Shown here piece after piece: positions 25,804 through 33,992 of a DNA stretch of 50,441 nucleotides. The translations under genes and the position numbers were made by a program. The notes beneath the pieces are model-generated. The model saw only the letters and a program-made list of their open reading frames with translations, made no database searches and was not told where the DNA came from. Origin of the DNA: Candidatus Binatia bacterium (GTDB lineage Bacteria > Desulfobacterota > Binatia > UBA9968 > JAJDTQ01); NCBI GenBank assembly GCA_022824205.1, contig JAJEAI010000200.1, positions 1 to 50,441 on the forward strand, written 5' to 3'. Every line of letters starts with the position of its first letter. Position 1 is the stretch's first letter.

Positions 25804-25883
25804 GGTCCCTCCTTGCCGGCCCGCCGTCCCGCCCCTTTCCCGGTCCGTGCCGACCGAATCGGGCGGGCCCTCGGCGCCGGGTC

Positions 25884-27497
25884 TTAGGCCGATACCGCTT
25901 TCCGGTCGAGCTTGGGCGCGCCGTCCTGCTGATGAACGACGGTGTGCGCCTTCCAACTCGTGTCGTCACGCTCGGGGCTGTCACTCCGCTGATGTGCGCC
26001 CCGGCTCTCGTTGCGGCCGCGCGCGGCCAAGGCCACGGCCTCGGCGAGCTTCAGCATGTTTCCCAACTCGAGATGGCTCGTCAGGGCATAGTTGAAGATG
26101 CGCGATTTGTTGCCGACGCGGAGCTTCCCGTGCCGGTCGCGCAAGCCTCGGATCGTCTCCTGCGCCTCGGCCAGGCCCGCGTCCGTGCGCGTCACCCCGA
26201 GGTTCGCGTGCATCACGTCGCCGAGTTCGCGATGAATGGTCCCCAGGGTATCGCCCGAGGAGCCGCCGGAGGTGATCGCCGCCAGCCGTTCGCCGTCCCG
26301 CGCCGCCTGGTCCGTGGACGTGCTCCGGGTGCCCGCGGATTGGGCATGGGCGGCGGCCGCTTCGCCGACGCGCTTGCCGAACACCACCGCCTCGGTGAGC
26401 GTGTTGCCCGGCATCCTCCCGGCGCCGTGGACGCCGCTGTGCGCGCACTCGCCGACCGCGAACAGCCCCGCCACGGAGGTTTCTCCGGAAGCGTTGGTGT
26501 CGAGCCCGCCCATGGCGCGGTGCGCCACCGGCCGCACCGGGACGGGAACCTGGGTGATGTCGAGGCCGGCCATGAGCCGGACCACTTCGGCGGCGCCGGG
26601 GAAGCGCGAGGCCACGTTCTCCACCGGGCGCAGGTCCAGCGAGACCGGCCCGCCACCGTTGCGGCCCGCCTTGTCCACGGCGGCCGCGAGCTGCGCCCGT
26701 GAGAGCCCCGCGGCGTCGACCACGGTGTCGCCCGCGGCGTTCACCAGCCGCGCGCCGGCGCTCAGGGCGGCCTCGCTGATCAACGCTGTCCGACCCGCGC
26801 TGTAGACCGTGGGATGGAACTGCACCATCTCCATGTCGGCGAGTCCGACGCCCAGGTCGTAGCCAAGGGCGAGTCCGTCGCCGGTGGTGCCCACGGCCGC
26901 GGTGCACGGGCGGTACGCCTGAATGAAGCCGCCCGTGGCCAGGATCACGGCGCCGGCGCTGAAGGTCTCGATCCGGCCGCTGCGGTGGTCCAGCGCCACC
27001 GCGCCGGTACAGGCGCCGGCGTCCTGGATCAGGGAGGTGACGAACCATTCCTTGAAACACGGGATGTCGTAGCGCTGGAACTGCTCGTGGAGCACGTGCA
27101 GGACCATGTGCCCGGTGCGGTCGTCCGCATAGGCGGCGCGCTCCACGCTGCCGGAACCCAACGCCCGGCGGTCGATGCGCCCGTCCCCGTCCCGGTTGAA
27201 GGGAACGCCGACGCGTTCGAGCCACACCACCTCGCCGGCGGCCTCCGCCGCCAGTGCGTTCACCGCCTCGGGATTGCACAGCCCGTCGCCCGCGTTCATG
27301 ATGTCGTCGGCGAACTTTTGCGCCGAGTCGTCGCTGCCCAGCGGCGCGTTGACGCCCCCCGGCGACAGCGCCGAGTTCGTGCGCAACGGATGGACTTTGC
27401 TCAGCAGCGCCACCGACGCTCCGGCGCGCTTCGCCGCGATGGACGCGCGCAGACCGGCCGCGCCTCCCCCGATAACGAGAACATCATATTCCGGCAC
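25884..27497 (-). CDS. SdhA/NadB-family flavoprotein lacking key catalytic residues
   Basis: This 537-residue FAD protein is clearly of the succinate dehydrogenase/fumarate reductase/L-aspartate oxidase family (VIGGGAAGLRA, FHPT at 227-230, VHGAGRMPGNTLTEA). Two diagnostic residues are missing. The covalent-FAD histidine aligns with N41 in RTNSALSPGG, and the catalytic arginine of the TEGxRGEG motif aligns with L245 in ISEAALSAGA. H326 and R361 remain. The enzyme therefore probably binds FAD non-covalently and may use a different substrate or act as an electron-transfer flavoprotein. The GTG at 27497 follows AAAAGGGG. It is the first gene behind the promoter at 27555-27584. Confidence 0.85.
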   Translation of the reverse strand: MPEYDVLVIGGGAAGLRASIAAKRAGASVALLSKVHPLRTNSALSPGGVNAPLGSDDSAQKFADDIMNAGDGLCNPEAVNALAAEAAGEVVWLERVGVPFNRDGDGRIDRRALGSGSVERAAYADDRTGHMVLHVLHEQFQRYDIPCFKEWFVTSLIQDAGACTGAVALDHRSGRIETFSAGAVILATGGFIQAYRPCTAAVGTTGDGLALGYDLGVGLADMEMVQFHPTVYSAGRTALISEAALSAGARLVNAAGDTVVDAAGLSRAQLAAAVDKAGRNGGGPVSLDLRPVENVASRFPGAAEVVRLMAGLDITQVPVPVRPVAHRAMGGLDTNASGETSVAGLFAVGECAHSGVHGAGRMPGNTLTEAVVFGKRVGEAAAAHAQSAGTRSTSTDQAARDGERLAAITSGGSSGDTLGTIHRELGDVMHANLGVTRTDAGLAEAQETIRGLRDRHGKLRVGNKSRIFNYALTSHLELGNMLKLAEAVALAARGRNESRGAHQRSDSPERDDTSWKAHTVVHQQDGAPKLDRKAVSA

Positions 27498-27554
27498 TGG
27501 CAATCCCCTTTTCCCGGTGGACTCGTTGCACGCAAAACTCAAGCATTTTGAGGC

Positions 27555-27584
27555 GGTATAGCAAAACCCGCTCGGACGCGTCAA
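27555..27584 (-). promoter_or_regulatory. Sigma70-type promoter of the seven-gene flavoprotein/sdh operon
   Basis: Read on the minus strand: TTGACG (27584-27579), an 18-base spacer, and TATACC (27560-27555) preceded by TGC, an extended -10. Predicted transcription starts near 27548, about 50 bases before the GTG at 27497. It is one of the best promoter matches I found in the window. Confidence 0.6.
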
Positions 27585-27723
27585 CGGCAGTTTCGGAGCA
27601 CTCTTCGGCTCGGTCCGGGTGCCGCCGCGCGGCCTCGGAGTGCCCCCAGGAAAACCGTACTCCGGTTCCCCGGCGCCTCCCATCGTTGGCGCACCGCCGC
27701 CCGATGCGCTATTCGTCCCGCCT

Positions 27724-28419
27724 ATGCGACGGGACTCCCTGGAGCGGGTCAACCGGGCCGCGATCCGGTGCCGGAAGTGTCCGCGGCTGGTGGCTTGGCG
27801 CGCCGATGCCGCGGCCAATCCGCCGCGGCGCTATCACGGCCAGCCCTACTGGGGCAAGCCCCTGCCGGGGTTCGGCGACGGCGCGGCGCGCCTTCTCATC
27901 GTCGGTCTCGCTCCCGCGGCTCATGGCGGCAACCGCACCGGCCGCATGTTCACCGGCGACCGCAGCGGCGACTGGTTGTACGGCGCGTTGTTCGAACACG
28001 GCTTCGCCAACCAGGCCGAGTCGGTGCATCGCGACGACGGTCTGGCGCTCACGGACTGCTATATCTCCGCGGCGGTGCGGTGCGCGCCTCCGGCCAACAA
28101 GCCCGTCCCCGACGAGTTCCACAATTGCCGCGGCTACCTGGTGCGGGAGCTGCGGCTGCTCCGGCGCCTGCGCGTCGTGGTCGCCTTGGGCAAGATCGCT
28201 TTCGACTCCTACCTCAAGGCAGCGGCGGAAGAGGGCCGGACGCTGCCGCGTCCGCGTCCCCGCTTCGGCCACGCAAGCCGTCACGAGATCGGCGACGGGC
28301 TCACTCTGCTGGGGTCCTACCATCCCAGCCAGCAGAACACCTTCACCGGGAAGCTCACGGTACCCATGTTCCACGGGGTCTTTCGCCAGGCGCGCGCGCT
28401 GTTGCACGGCAACTCCTGA
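27724..28419 (+). CDS. Uracil-DNA glycosylase family 5 (UdgB-like)
   Basis: This DNA-repair glycosylase removes uracil and other deaminated bases. Landmarks are CRKCPRLVAWR with Fe-S cysteines near the N-terminus, the family-5 motif GLAPAAHGGNRTGRMFTGDRSG, the later cysteine in AAVRCAPPANKPVPDE, and GSYHPSQQNTFTGKLT. From ATG 27724 it has 231 residues; a GTG at 27619 would add 35 proline-rich residues and cannot be excluded. It is divergent from the sdh operon and probably transcribed alone or with the next gene. Confidence 0.88.
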   Translation: MRRDSLERVNRAAIRCRKCPRLVAWRADAAANPPRRYHGQPYWGKPLPGFGDGAARLLIVGLAPAAHGGNRTGRMFTGDRSGDWLYGALFEHGFANQAESVHRDDGLALTDCYISAAVRCAPPANKPVPDEFHNCRGYLVRELRLLRRLRVVVALGKIAFDSYLKAAAEEGRTLPRPRPRFGHASRHEIGDGLTLLGSYHPSQQNTFTGKLTVPMFHGVFRQARALLHGNS

Positions 28420-28538
28420 AGTGCTGCGCCGATCCGGTTGCGGCCGGCCCGCGACGGATTGTTGCCGAATCCCCGCGGTCCCAGTATGCTGAACAGGGCA
28501 ACGGAAGGTCGCCGGCGCAAGGAGAAGGAGGGCTCGAA

Positions 28539-28832
28539 ATGGCCATTGTGCGCTTGATACACGTCGATGTGGACCCCGGTCAGGCCGCTGACGCGGAGCG
28601 AATCTGGAGGGAGGATTGCGGTCCTCGAATGACCGGACAGAAGGGGTGCCACTCCGAGCAGTTGCTGAAGTGCATCGATAGCCCGGGTGAGTACATTTCC
28701 TACTCGGAATGGGAGAGTCAGGAGGATATCGACCGCTACCGCGAAAGCGAGGACCATCAAACCATCCAGGCTCATGCGCGCGCTCTTCAGGGGGCACGCG
28801 CCGTGGTCAAGCGGTACGAGCCCATCGACTGA
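28539..28832 (+). CDS. ABM-type (antibiotic biosynthesis monooxygenase-like) small protein
   Basis: This 97-residue dimeric alpha-beta barrel type protein has IVRLIHVDVDPGQAADAERIW, GCHSEQLLKC, and SYSEWESQEDIDRYRESEDH, with Trp and His where the family has them. ABM proteins include small oxygenases, haem-degrading enzymes and structural relatives without known function. GGAGAAGGAGGG precedes the ATG. It is 29 bases upstream of the envelope caspase-like gene on the same strand and may be cotranscribed. Confidence 0.75.
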   Translation: MAIVRLIHVDVDPGQAADAERIWREDCGPRMTGQKGCHSEQLLKCIDSPGEYISYSEWESQEDIDRYRESEDHQTIQAHARALQGARAVVKRYEPID

Positions 28833-28861
28833 TTCGTACCGAGGGCAGGGAGGAACGACCC

Positions 28862-30841
28862 ATGGCACGCGACAAGCCTTGGCGAACCGCCGTCGGGTTT
28901 TGGGTGGTGCTCACGACGGGCGTTCTGTGCGCGGCAATGCCGGCGGGGTACGCGCGGGCCGGCGAGATCCTCCGCTCGGCGGAGATCACGGAAGGGCTGA
29001 CCAAGGGCTTCCGTGTCACCCTGCCGGCGATCCAGTTCGAGGTCGACTCCGACCGTCTGACCGCGGCCGCCAAGACGCAGTTGGCGGAGTTGGTGAAGGC
29101 CTTCGGAGCCGAGTCTCTCAAGTCCCGCTCCTTCGCCATCCAGGGCCATACCGACAGCACCGGAACCGAATCGTACAACCGGCGTCTTTCGCTGCGGCGC
29201 GCGCGTGCGGTGAAGCGCCACGTTGCCCGCGCCACGGGAATGGCGCCGGAGCGGCTGGTGGAGGTGGGTTTCGGCGAGAGCCTGCCGGTGCTTGGGCTTC
29301 CGCCGGAGGATGAACGGAACCGTCGAGTCGAGATCGTGAACCTCGGCGTGGCGGCGGCGTCCGCCTCTTCGGGGAAACGCGCGTTGCTCATCGGCGTGGA
29401 CGCCTATCAACACTTGCCGGGCCTGCTCGGTGCGCCGGTGCACGACGCCGGGGAGATGCGCGCGTTTCTGATCCGCCAGCTCGGGTACCACTACGAGGAC
29501 GTCAAGTTGTTGCTCGACGGCGAGGCCACGCGCCGCAACATCCTGGCGGGTATTCGGGATTGGCTCGTGGCCGGCACCAAGACCGGCGACCAGGTCTTCA
29601 TCTATTTCAGCGGGTACGGGTTTCAGCAGCCGGACACCACCGGGGACGAATTCGACGGCCACGACGAGACGCTGGTCCCGGTGGATGCGTCGTTGAGCGG
29701 TGATCGGGAACTCGTCGGAATGATCACCGATGACGAGCTGACAGGGTTGCTCGCCCGCCTCGAGGGTCGCCGGGTGCACGTGGTGCTGGACGCGAGCCAC
29801 GGGCCGATGGCCGCGGGAAGCCCGAGCGAGTCCACGTACGTCAAGTCGCCTCGGTTTGCCGGCGGAATGCCGGTCCGGGTCGCCGCCACCAAGAGCATCC
29901 GGCAGGTCGCCGACACCGGAGAACAGGACCTGTTTCTTTCAGCCATCCATCCGGGGGTTACCGTATGGACCGCGTCGAGGATAGGCCAGCTGGCGTTGAT
30001 CGCTCGGGAGTGGTCGGCCTGGCCAGAGGGGAGCATCGGGCGGGGAAGCGTGTTTACTCAGTTGTTCCTTAGCGGAGTGGACGCGGGCAAGGCCGACTTG
30101 AATGCCGACGGCACCGTGACGGTGCGAGAACTGCGGCAGTATCTCACGGAAAGGTCGAACGCGTACTGCGAACGGTACCTCGCCGACTGCGCTTTCGGCC
30201 TGACGCCGCAACTGGTCACCGCGACGAGCCGCCTCGACGAGCCTGTATTCGCGGTGCGGGACTCCACGCGGTTGTCCGCCACCGCCAGCTTCGCCAAGGA
30301 CCTTCTTGTACGGCGGTCCGAACGGCGGGAACCGGAGCAACCGCCCGGTTCCGGCGGTGTGCCGCCGGCGGGCGTGCGGGTCGAAATCCGGCCCGGTGCC
30401 AAGGTCCCCGTGGGCGACGAGATCGAAGTGGTGGTGGAGAGCGATCGCGCCGGGAAGCTGGTGTTGTTGGACGTGGATACCGCGGGCCGGTTGTACCAGC
30501 TCTTTCCGAATCGCTTGAGCGTCCAGGCAGGGGTTCCCGAAAGGATCCGCGCCGGCGAACGTGTCTCCCTCCCGGGAACACAGTCCGGGCTCCGCGTCCA
30601 GGCGATGCCGCCCGTCGGCCGGGGCATGTTGATCGCGGTGGTGTCGGAAAAAACCCCGGCGCTCGAAGAACTGGCCTCGCGGCACAAGGATCTGTCCGTC
30701 ATCTCCCGGCCGGAAGGATATCTGGTGGAGCTTGCCGAAGTCCTGGGCGTCAGCAGGGAGGGCGGGACGCGGGGCGCCACCGCAGGCCATGCCTGGAGCG
30801 TTGGCAAGCTCGAGTACGAGATCGTTGCGCATCGTCGTTGA
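28862..30841 (+). CDS. Exported OmpA - inactive caspase-like - DUF4384 protein
   Basis: This 659-residue protein has an N-terminal signal peptide (about residues 1-33). An OmpA C-like peptidoglycan-binding domain spans about 55-160, with GHTDSTGTESYN and NRRVEI. A caspase-like (peptidase C14) fold spans about 171-470, and a DUF4384 domain about 505-600. The caspase fold starts KRALLIGVDAYQHLPGLLGAPVHDA. The catalytic histidine motif SGHG reads SGYG (Y252) and the catalytic cysteine motif D-A/S-C reads DAS (S312), so both residues of the dyad are gone. An EF-hand/dockerin-like loop, DLNADGTVTVRE (412-423), is complete. GGGAGGA precedes the ATG. It overlaps the next gene if that uses the TTG at 30825. 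I predict a periplasmic, cell-wall-bound binding or scaffold protein rather than a protease. Confidence 0.85.
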   Translation: MARDKPWRTAVGFWVVLTTGVLCAAMPAGYARAGEILRSAEITEGLTKGFRVTLPAIQFEVDSDRLTAAAKTQLAELVKAFGAESLKSRSFAIQGHTDSTGTESYNRRLSLRRARAVKRHVARATGMAPERLVEVGFGESLPVLGLPPEDERNRRVEIVNLGVAAASASSGKRALLIGVDAYQHLPGLLGAPVHDAGEMRAFLIRQLGYHYEDVKLLLDGEATRRNILAGIRDWLVAGTKTGDQVFIYFSGYGFQQPDTTGDEFDGHDETLVPVDASLSGDRELVGMITDDELTGLLARLEGRRVHVVLDASHGPMAAGSPSESTYVKSPRFAGGMPVRVAATKSIRQVADTGEQDLFLSAIHPGVTVWTASRIGQLALIAREWSAWPEGSIGRGSVFTQLFLSGVDAGKADLNADGTVTVRELRQYLTERSNAYCERYLADCAFGLTPQLVTATSRLDEPVFAVRDSTRLSATASFAKDLLVRRSERREPEQPPGSGGVPPAGVRVEIRPGAKVPVGDEIEVVVESDRAGKLVLLDVDTAGRLYQLFPNRLSVQAGVPERIRAGERVSLPGTQSGLRVQAMPPVGRGMLIAVVSEKTPALEELASRHKDLSVISRPEGYLVELAEVLGVSREGGTRGATAGHAWSVGKLEYEIVAHRR

Positions 30842-32801
30842 ACGCAGTGTCCGTGAAGCCCCCTCGACCCTCCGGCACTGGTTCACGGGGCTTTGCTGGC
30901 CGGCGTTGCTGTGGACGGTTTGGCTTCTTTCGGGTTGCGCCGCCACACAGGCACCGCCGGTTTCAGTGAGCTTTCACCTGCCCGCGGCTCCGGCGGAGGG
31001 TGCGCTGGTGCTGCCGGGGTCCACGCTCTCCATCGGTGAGGTCACGGTCAAGGACCAACTGGGGAAGGAGCGCCGGCTGGACGGTTCCGCGGACTTCCGG
31101 GTCGAGGTGCGCGGCGGCGACTACGATCCCGCCACCAGGGAAGTCCGCCTCGGCGCGGACCGTCGGGGGATTCCGGAGAATGGCTACGAGATCGTCGTTT
31201 CCCTGGCCGGTGCGCCCGAGATCCGCGCCGTCCGGCGGTACCGTCCGGATTTCGCGCGCATCGAGGGTCCGGAGCCGGCCGACGTGGTGGAGTTGCGCGC
31301 TCGGCTGCTCTGGCAGCGCGCGGACGAGGAGCACGAGATCGCGCCGGGCACGGCGCTCATCCCGGGCGAACGGTACCGGCTCCGGATCACCGCGCGCGAC
31401 CGCGAAGGCCGGAGCTTCGCCTCCGGAAACCCCGACTTTCCGATCCCGCGCTCACGGATCGCGGTCCGGCTCACCCATCTCGCCAGTGCCGGCGGCGACT
31501 GGACGACGCTGATCGCCGCGGTCCCCGACGGCGCAAAGCCGTTCGCGGTGGCTGTCGCGTATGGCGGCGACGGAGGTCCATCGAGAACCCTCCGATTCGC
31601 CAACGACCCGGCCATCTGGCGGGGGCCGGAGCCGTCGGCCGTCTCGTCCATGGAGTTCGCCGGACCGTTGGCCGGTATCGAAACGATTACCCCGGGTGAA
31701 CGGGCGAAGCTCGGCCTCAGGGTGAAGGACGCCGCCGGAAGGACATGGGTCCTGGGTCGTGAAGGTCGCGGATCACACCTCGACGACACGTATCCGCTTC
31801 CGCCGGCGCGAGTGGTCGTCCGGGTCGAGAACGGCGTCTACGAGCCCAAGACCCACTTGGTGCGCGTTGCCGAGCCCAGGGCGCTGATCGGCCGTTCCCT
31901 CGTCGTCGCGGTGGACTATCGCGGTCCATCGGATGGCTCCACCTTGTCGATCCGGCAGCGCTACGCAACCGACTTCCTCGGCATCGTCCCGCTCATGAAG
32001 GAGGACGTGCTGTCCTTCACCGGGGTGGCGGGACGCGACGGCGCGGCCGGCCGGAACGGTCGCGATGGCGCGCGCGGGCGCGACAACGGGCGCACGTTCG
32101 GGCGCGCCGGTGACGGCAAGTCCGGCGGCCGCGGCGGGTTCGGACAGCACGGGACCCATGGCGGTTACGGTCCCGATCTCCGGGTGGTGGCGCGCGAGGT
32201 GCGCACGCTCGACGCCGCGGAACGGCTGGTGCTGTTCGAGGTGCGCGCGCCCGGAACGCCTCCCGCATACTACGTCCGCCGTCTGCACGGTCCACCGGTG
32301 CGCATCCTGAGCAAGGGCGGCGACGGCGGCGCCGGTGGCGACGGTGGCGCCGGCGGACGCGGCGGGAAGGGAGGCAACGGCTATTTTTCCGGCGACGGTG
32401 GCGATGGCGGCGATGGAGGTGATGGCGGCCACGGCGGCGCCGGCGGCAGCGGCGGGAACGTCGCGGTGATACTCGCCACCCGTGATCTCGAAACCGCGTT
32501 CGTGCTCGATTGCGCCGGCGGCCGGGGCGGCGCCGGCGGCCGTGACGGCGCGCCGGGAAGCCCGGGTCCGCCGGGGGACATCCCGCAACCCGACGATTCC
32601 ACCGCGAGGGATGCTTCCGCGGCCCGGCCCGAACGGGGAGCCGGCGGCAGCGAGGGCAACACGGGGCGGTTCGGACAAGCCGGCAACGCGGGGCGCAGCG
32701 GCAAGTGCACGATCGTTCCCGTTTCCGGGGAAACAGAGGAGGCCGCCGCCGTCATGGTCAACCGGGCGCCCCGGGCCCTGCTGGGGGTGGTGTTGTATTA
32801 G
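30825..32801 (+). CDS. Glycine-rich, collagen-like repeat lipoprotein
   Basis: This ~658-residue protein has a lipobox (LLSGC, C38 if the start is TTG 30825), which indicates a lipid-anchored envelope protein. The N-terminal half is beta-rich. One ~60-residue module occurs twice: VEVRGGDYDPATREVRLG ... RRYRPDF and VRVENGVYEPKTHLVRVA ... QRYATDF. From about residue 398 on come collagen-like Gly-X-Y runs (GRDGAAGRNGRDGARG), then a PGRS-like block of GGDGGAGG units (about 498-544) and two more Gly-rich blocks. The start is uncertain: an ATG at 30789 is also in frame. It overlaps the pseudocaspase gene, so joint expression is expected. I know no exact family. Confidence 0.75.
   Translation: MRIVVERSVREAPSTLRHWFTGLCWPALLWTVWLLSGCAATQAPPVSVSFHLPAAPAEGALVLPGSTLSIGEVTVKDQLGKERRLDGSADFRVEVRGGDYDPATREVRLGADRRGIPENGYEIVVSLAGAPEIRAVRRYRPDFARIEGPEPADVVELRARLLWQRADEEHEIAPGTALIPGERYRLRITARDREGRSFASGNPDFPIPRSRIAVRLTHLASAGGDWTTLIAAVPDGAKPFAVAVAYGGDGGPSRTLRFANDPAIWRGPEPSAVSSMEFAGPLAGIETITPGERAKLGLRVKDAAGRTWVLGREGRGSHLDDTYPLPPARVVVRVENGVYEPKTHLVRVAEPRALIGRSLVVAVDYRGPSDGSTLSIRQRYATDFLGIVPLMKEDVLSFTGVAGRDGAAGRNGRDGARGRDNGRTFGRAGDGKSGGRGGFGQHGTHGGYGPDLRVVAREVRTLDAAERLVLFEVRAPGTPPAYYVRRLHGPPVRILSKGGDGGAGGDGGAGGRGGKGGNGYFSGDGGDGGDGGDGGHGGAGGSGGNVAVILATRDLETAFVLDCAGGRGGAGGRDGAPGSPGPPGDIPQPDDSTARDASAARPERGAGGSEGNTGRFGQAGNAGRSGKCTIVPVSGETEEAAAVMVNRAPRALLGVVLY
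32310..32460 (+). repeat. In-frame GGC/GGT-GAC minisatellite coding GGDGG repeats
   Basis: Short tandem units of the form GGCGGCGAC / GGTGGCGAT repeat through about 32310-32460 inside the lipoprotein gene, encoding Gly-Gly-Asp and Gly-Gly-Ala runs. Related but shorter blocks lie at 32024-32165 and 32515-32580. Such tracts can expand or contract in frame. Confidence 0.7.
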
Positions 32802-32827
32802 GATGGGTGGGCCGGACGGGACACTAT

Positions 32828-33820
32828 CTATCGCGTCGCCGCGCACTCCCGCCTTCGTTCCCAGTACCTGGCCATGTGACGGCCGTTGGGATACCGCTTG
32901 TAGTACTCGTCAAGGAGCGCGCAGTTGCCCTTGATCCGTTGCCAGAACCGGCTGTCGGCATCGTCGATGACCAGGTAGGCCGGAATGGTGTTCGCCGCGG
33001 GCTGGGCGCTTGTGCCGGAACCGGCCGGCACCGGCGGCGCTCCGTTCGATGGCTCCATTCGAAAGGCGAAACGGCCTTCAAGGGAACTCGCCCACCACGG
33101 CTGCTGCCGGTTCCCGGTCCTTTCCCGGACCGTCTTGCGCACCCGCTTGAGGACGTCCTCCACCTGCAGGCCGGGCCGGCTCATGGCTTCCACCAGCGCT
33201 TCGGTAAACGGCGAGTAGCGGGAGTTCACGCCGCGCCCGTCATAGGCCACCTTTCCCGGCGCGGCGGCATAGGCGATCAAGGTGCCCGTGGGGGCGTCAA
33301 TGACCTGCAGCCCGCCTTGCCCGATGGGGGTCTTGTCCGTCCCGACCTTGAACGGGTTGTTGCGGCAGGCATCCAGGACCACGAGGTTCAGCCGGTTCCG
33401 CGCGTCGTCCATCTGGTCCAGCACCCACCACGCGGGCACAGCCTTGATCGGCAGATGACTTTCCTCGGTGATGGGCGCATCCAGCGGGATCAGGTAATTG
33501 ACCCCGCGCGACTGAACTCCGTGTCCGGAATAGTAGAAGAGCCCTTGGGCGTGGGGTCCCGCCGCGCGCAGGCGACGGCCGAAGTCGATGATCGCCGACT
33601 CCATGGCCTCCTTGGTCATGTCGATGCCGTCGACCACGTCGAAACCGACGTTGCGGAGGGCGGTGGCCATCAGGCCCGCGTCGTTCATCGGACTGGTCAG
33701 AGCGGCGATGCGCGTGTACGCGCTGTTGCCGATGACGAGGGCGACGCGTTGGACCGCGGCTCCGGGCGAAGTCCAGAGCAGCACGAATGCGATCATCAAT
33801 GCGACCTTGAAGCCTGACAT
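32828..33820 (-). CDS. Secreted caspase-family (peptidase C14) protein with intact dyad
   Basis: This 330-residue protein has a signal peptide (about 1-22) and a caspase fold starting RVALVIGNSAYTRIAALTSPMNDA. The catalytic histidine is in YYSGHGVQ (H100) and the catalytic cysteine in LDACRNNP (C152). The C-terminal part (about 230-330) has no domain I can name. Bacterial members of this family (orthocaspases) cleave after Arg or Lys, sometimes with Ca2+. It is convergent with the lipoprotein gene, 26 bases from its end. A functional link with the inactive homologue next door is inference from position. Confidence 0.9.
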   Translation of the reverse strand: MSGFKVALMIAFVLLWTSPGAAVQRVALVIGNSAYTRIAALTSPMNDAGLMATALRNVGFDVVDGIDMTKEAMESAIIDFGRRLRAAGPHAQGLFYYSGHGVQSRGVNYLIPLDAPITEESHLPIKAVPAWWVLDQMDDARNRLNLVVLDACRNNPFKVGTDKTPIGQGGLQVIDAPTGTLIAYAAAPGKVAYDGRGVNSRYSPFTEALVEAMSRPGLQVEDVLKRVRKTVRERTGNRQQPWWASSLEGRFAFRMEPSNGAPPVPAGSGTSAQPAANTIPAYLVIDDADSRFWQRIKGNCALLDEYYKRYPNGRHMARYWERRRECAATR

Positions 33821-33992
33821 GCTTGGTCAACCCCTTCGGCCCGAGGGACCGTCTTCTGAAGGCGTGGATACCGCAGAACCCGCGGGAGCGCAAGCATTGG
33901 GAGGGCTCTCGGGCGGGCAGGGCGGGACGTTGCGGGGGCTTGGGCAAACGTCGCCCGATTCGTGCTATGGTAGCCGCGAGGAGAATTTGCCG

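Noticed and set aside
32024-32580. Repetitive DNA considered as a CRISPR array or intergenic minisatellite
   Set aside because: The units are 6-9 bases, have no spacers, stay in frame and encode Gly-rich protein blocks.
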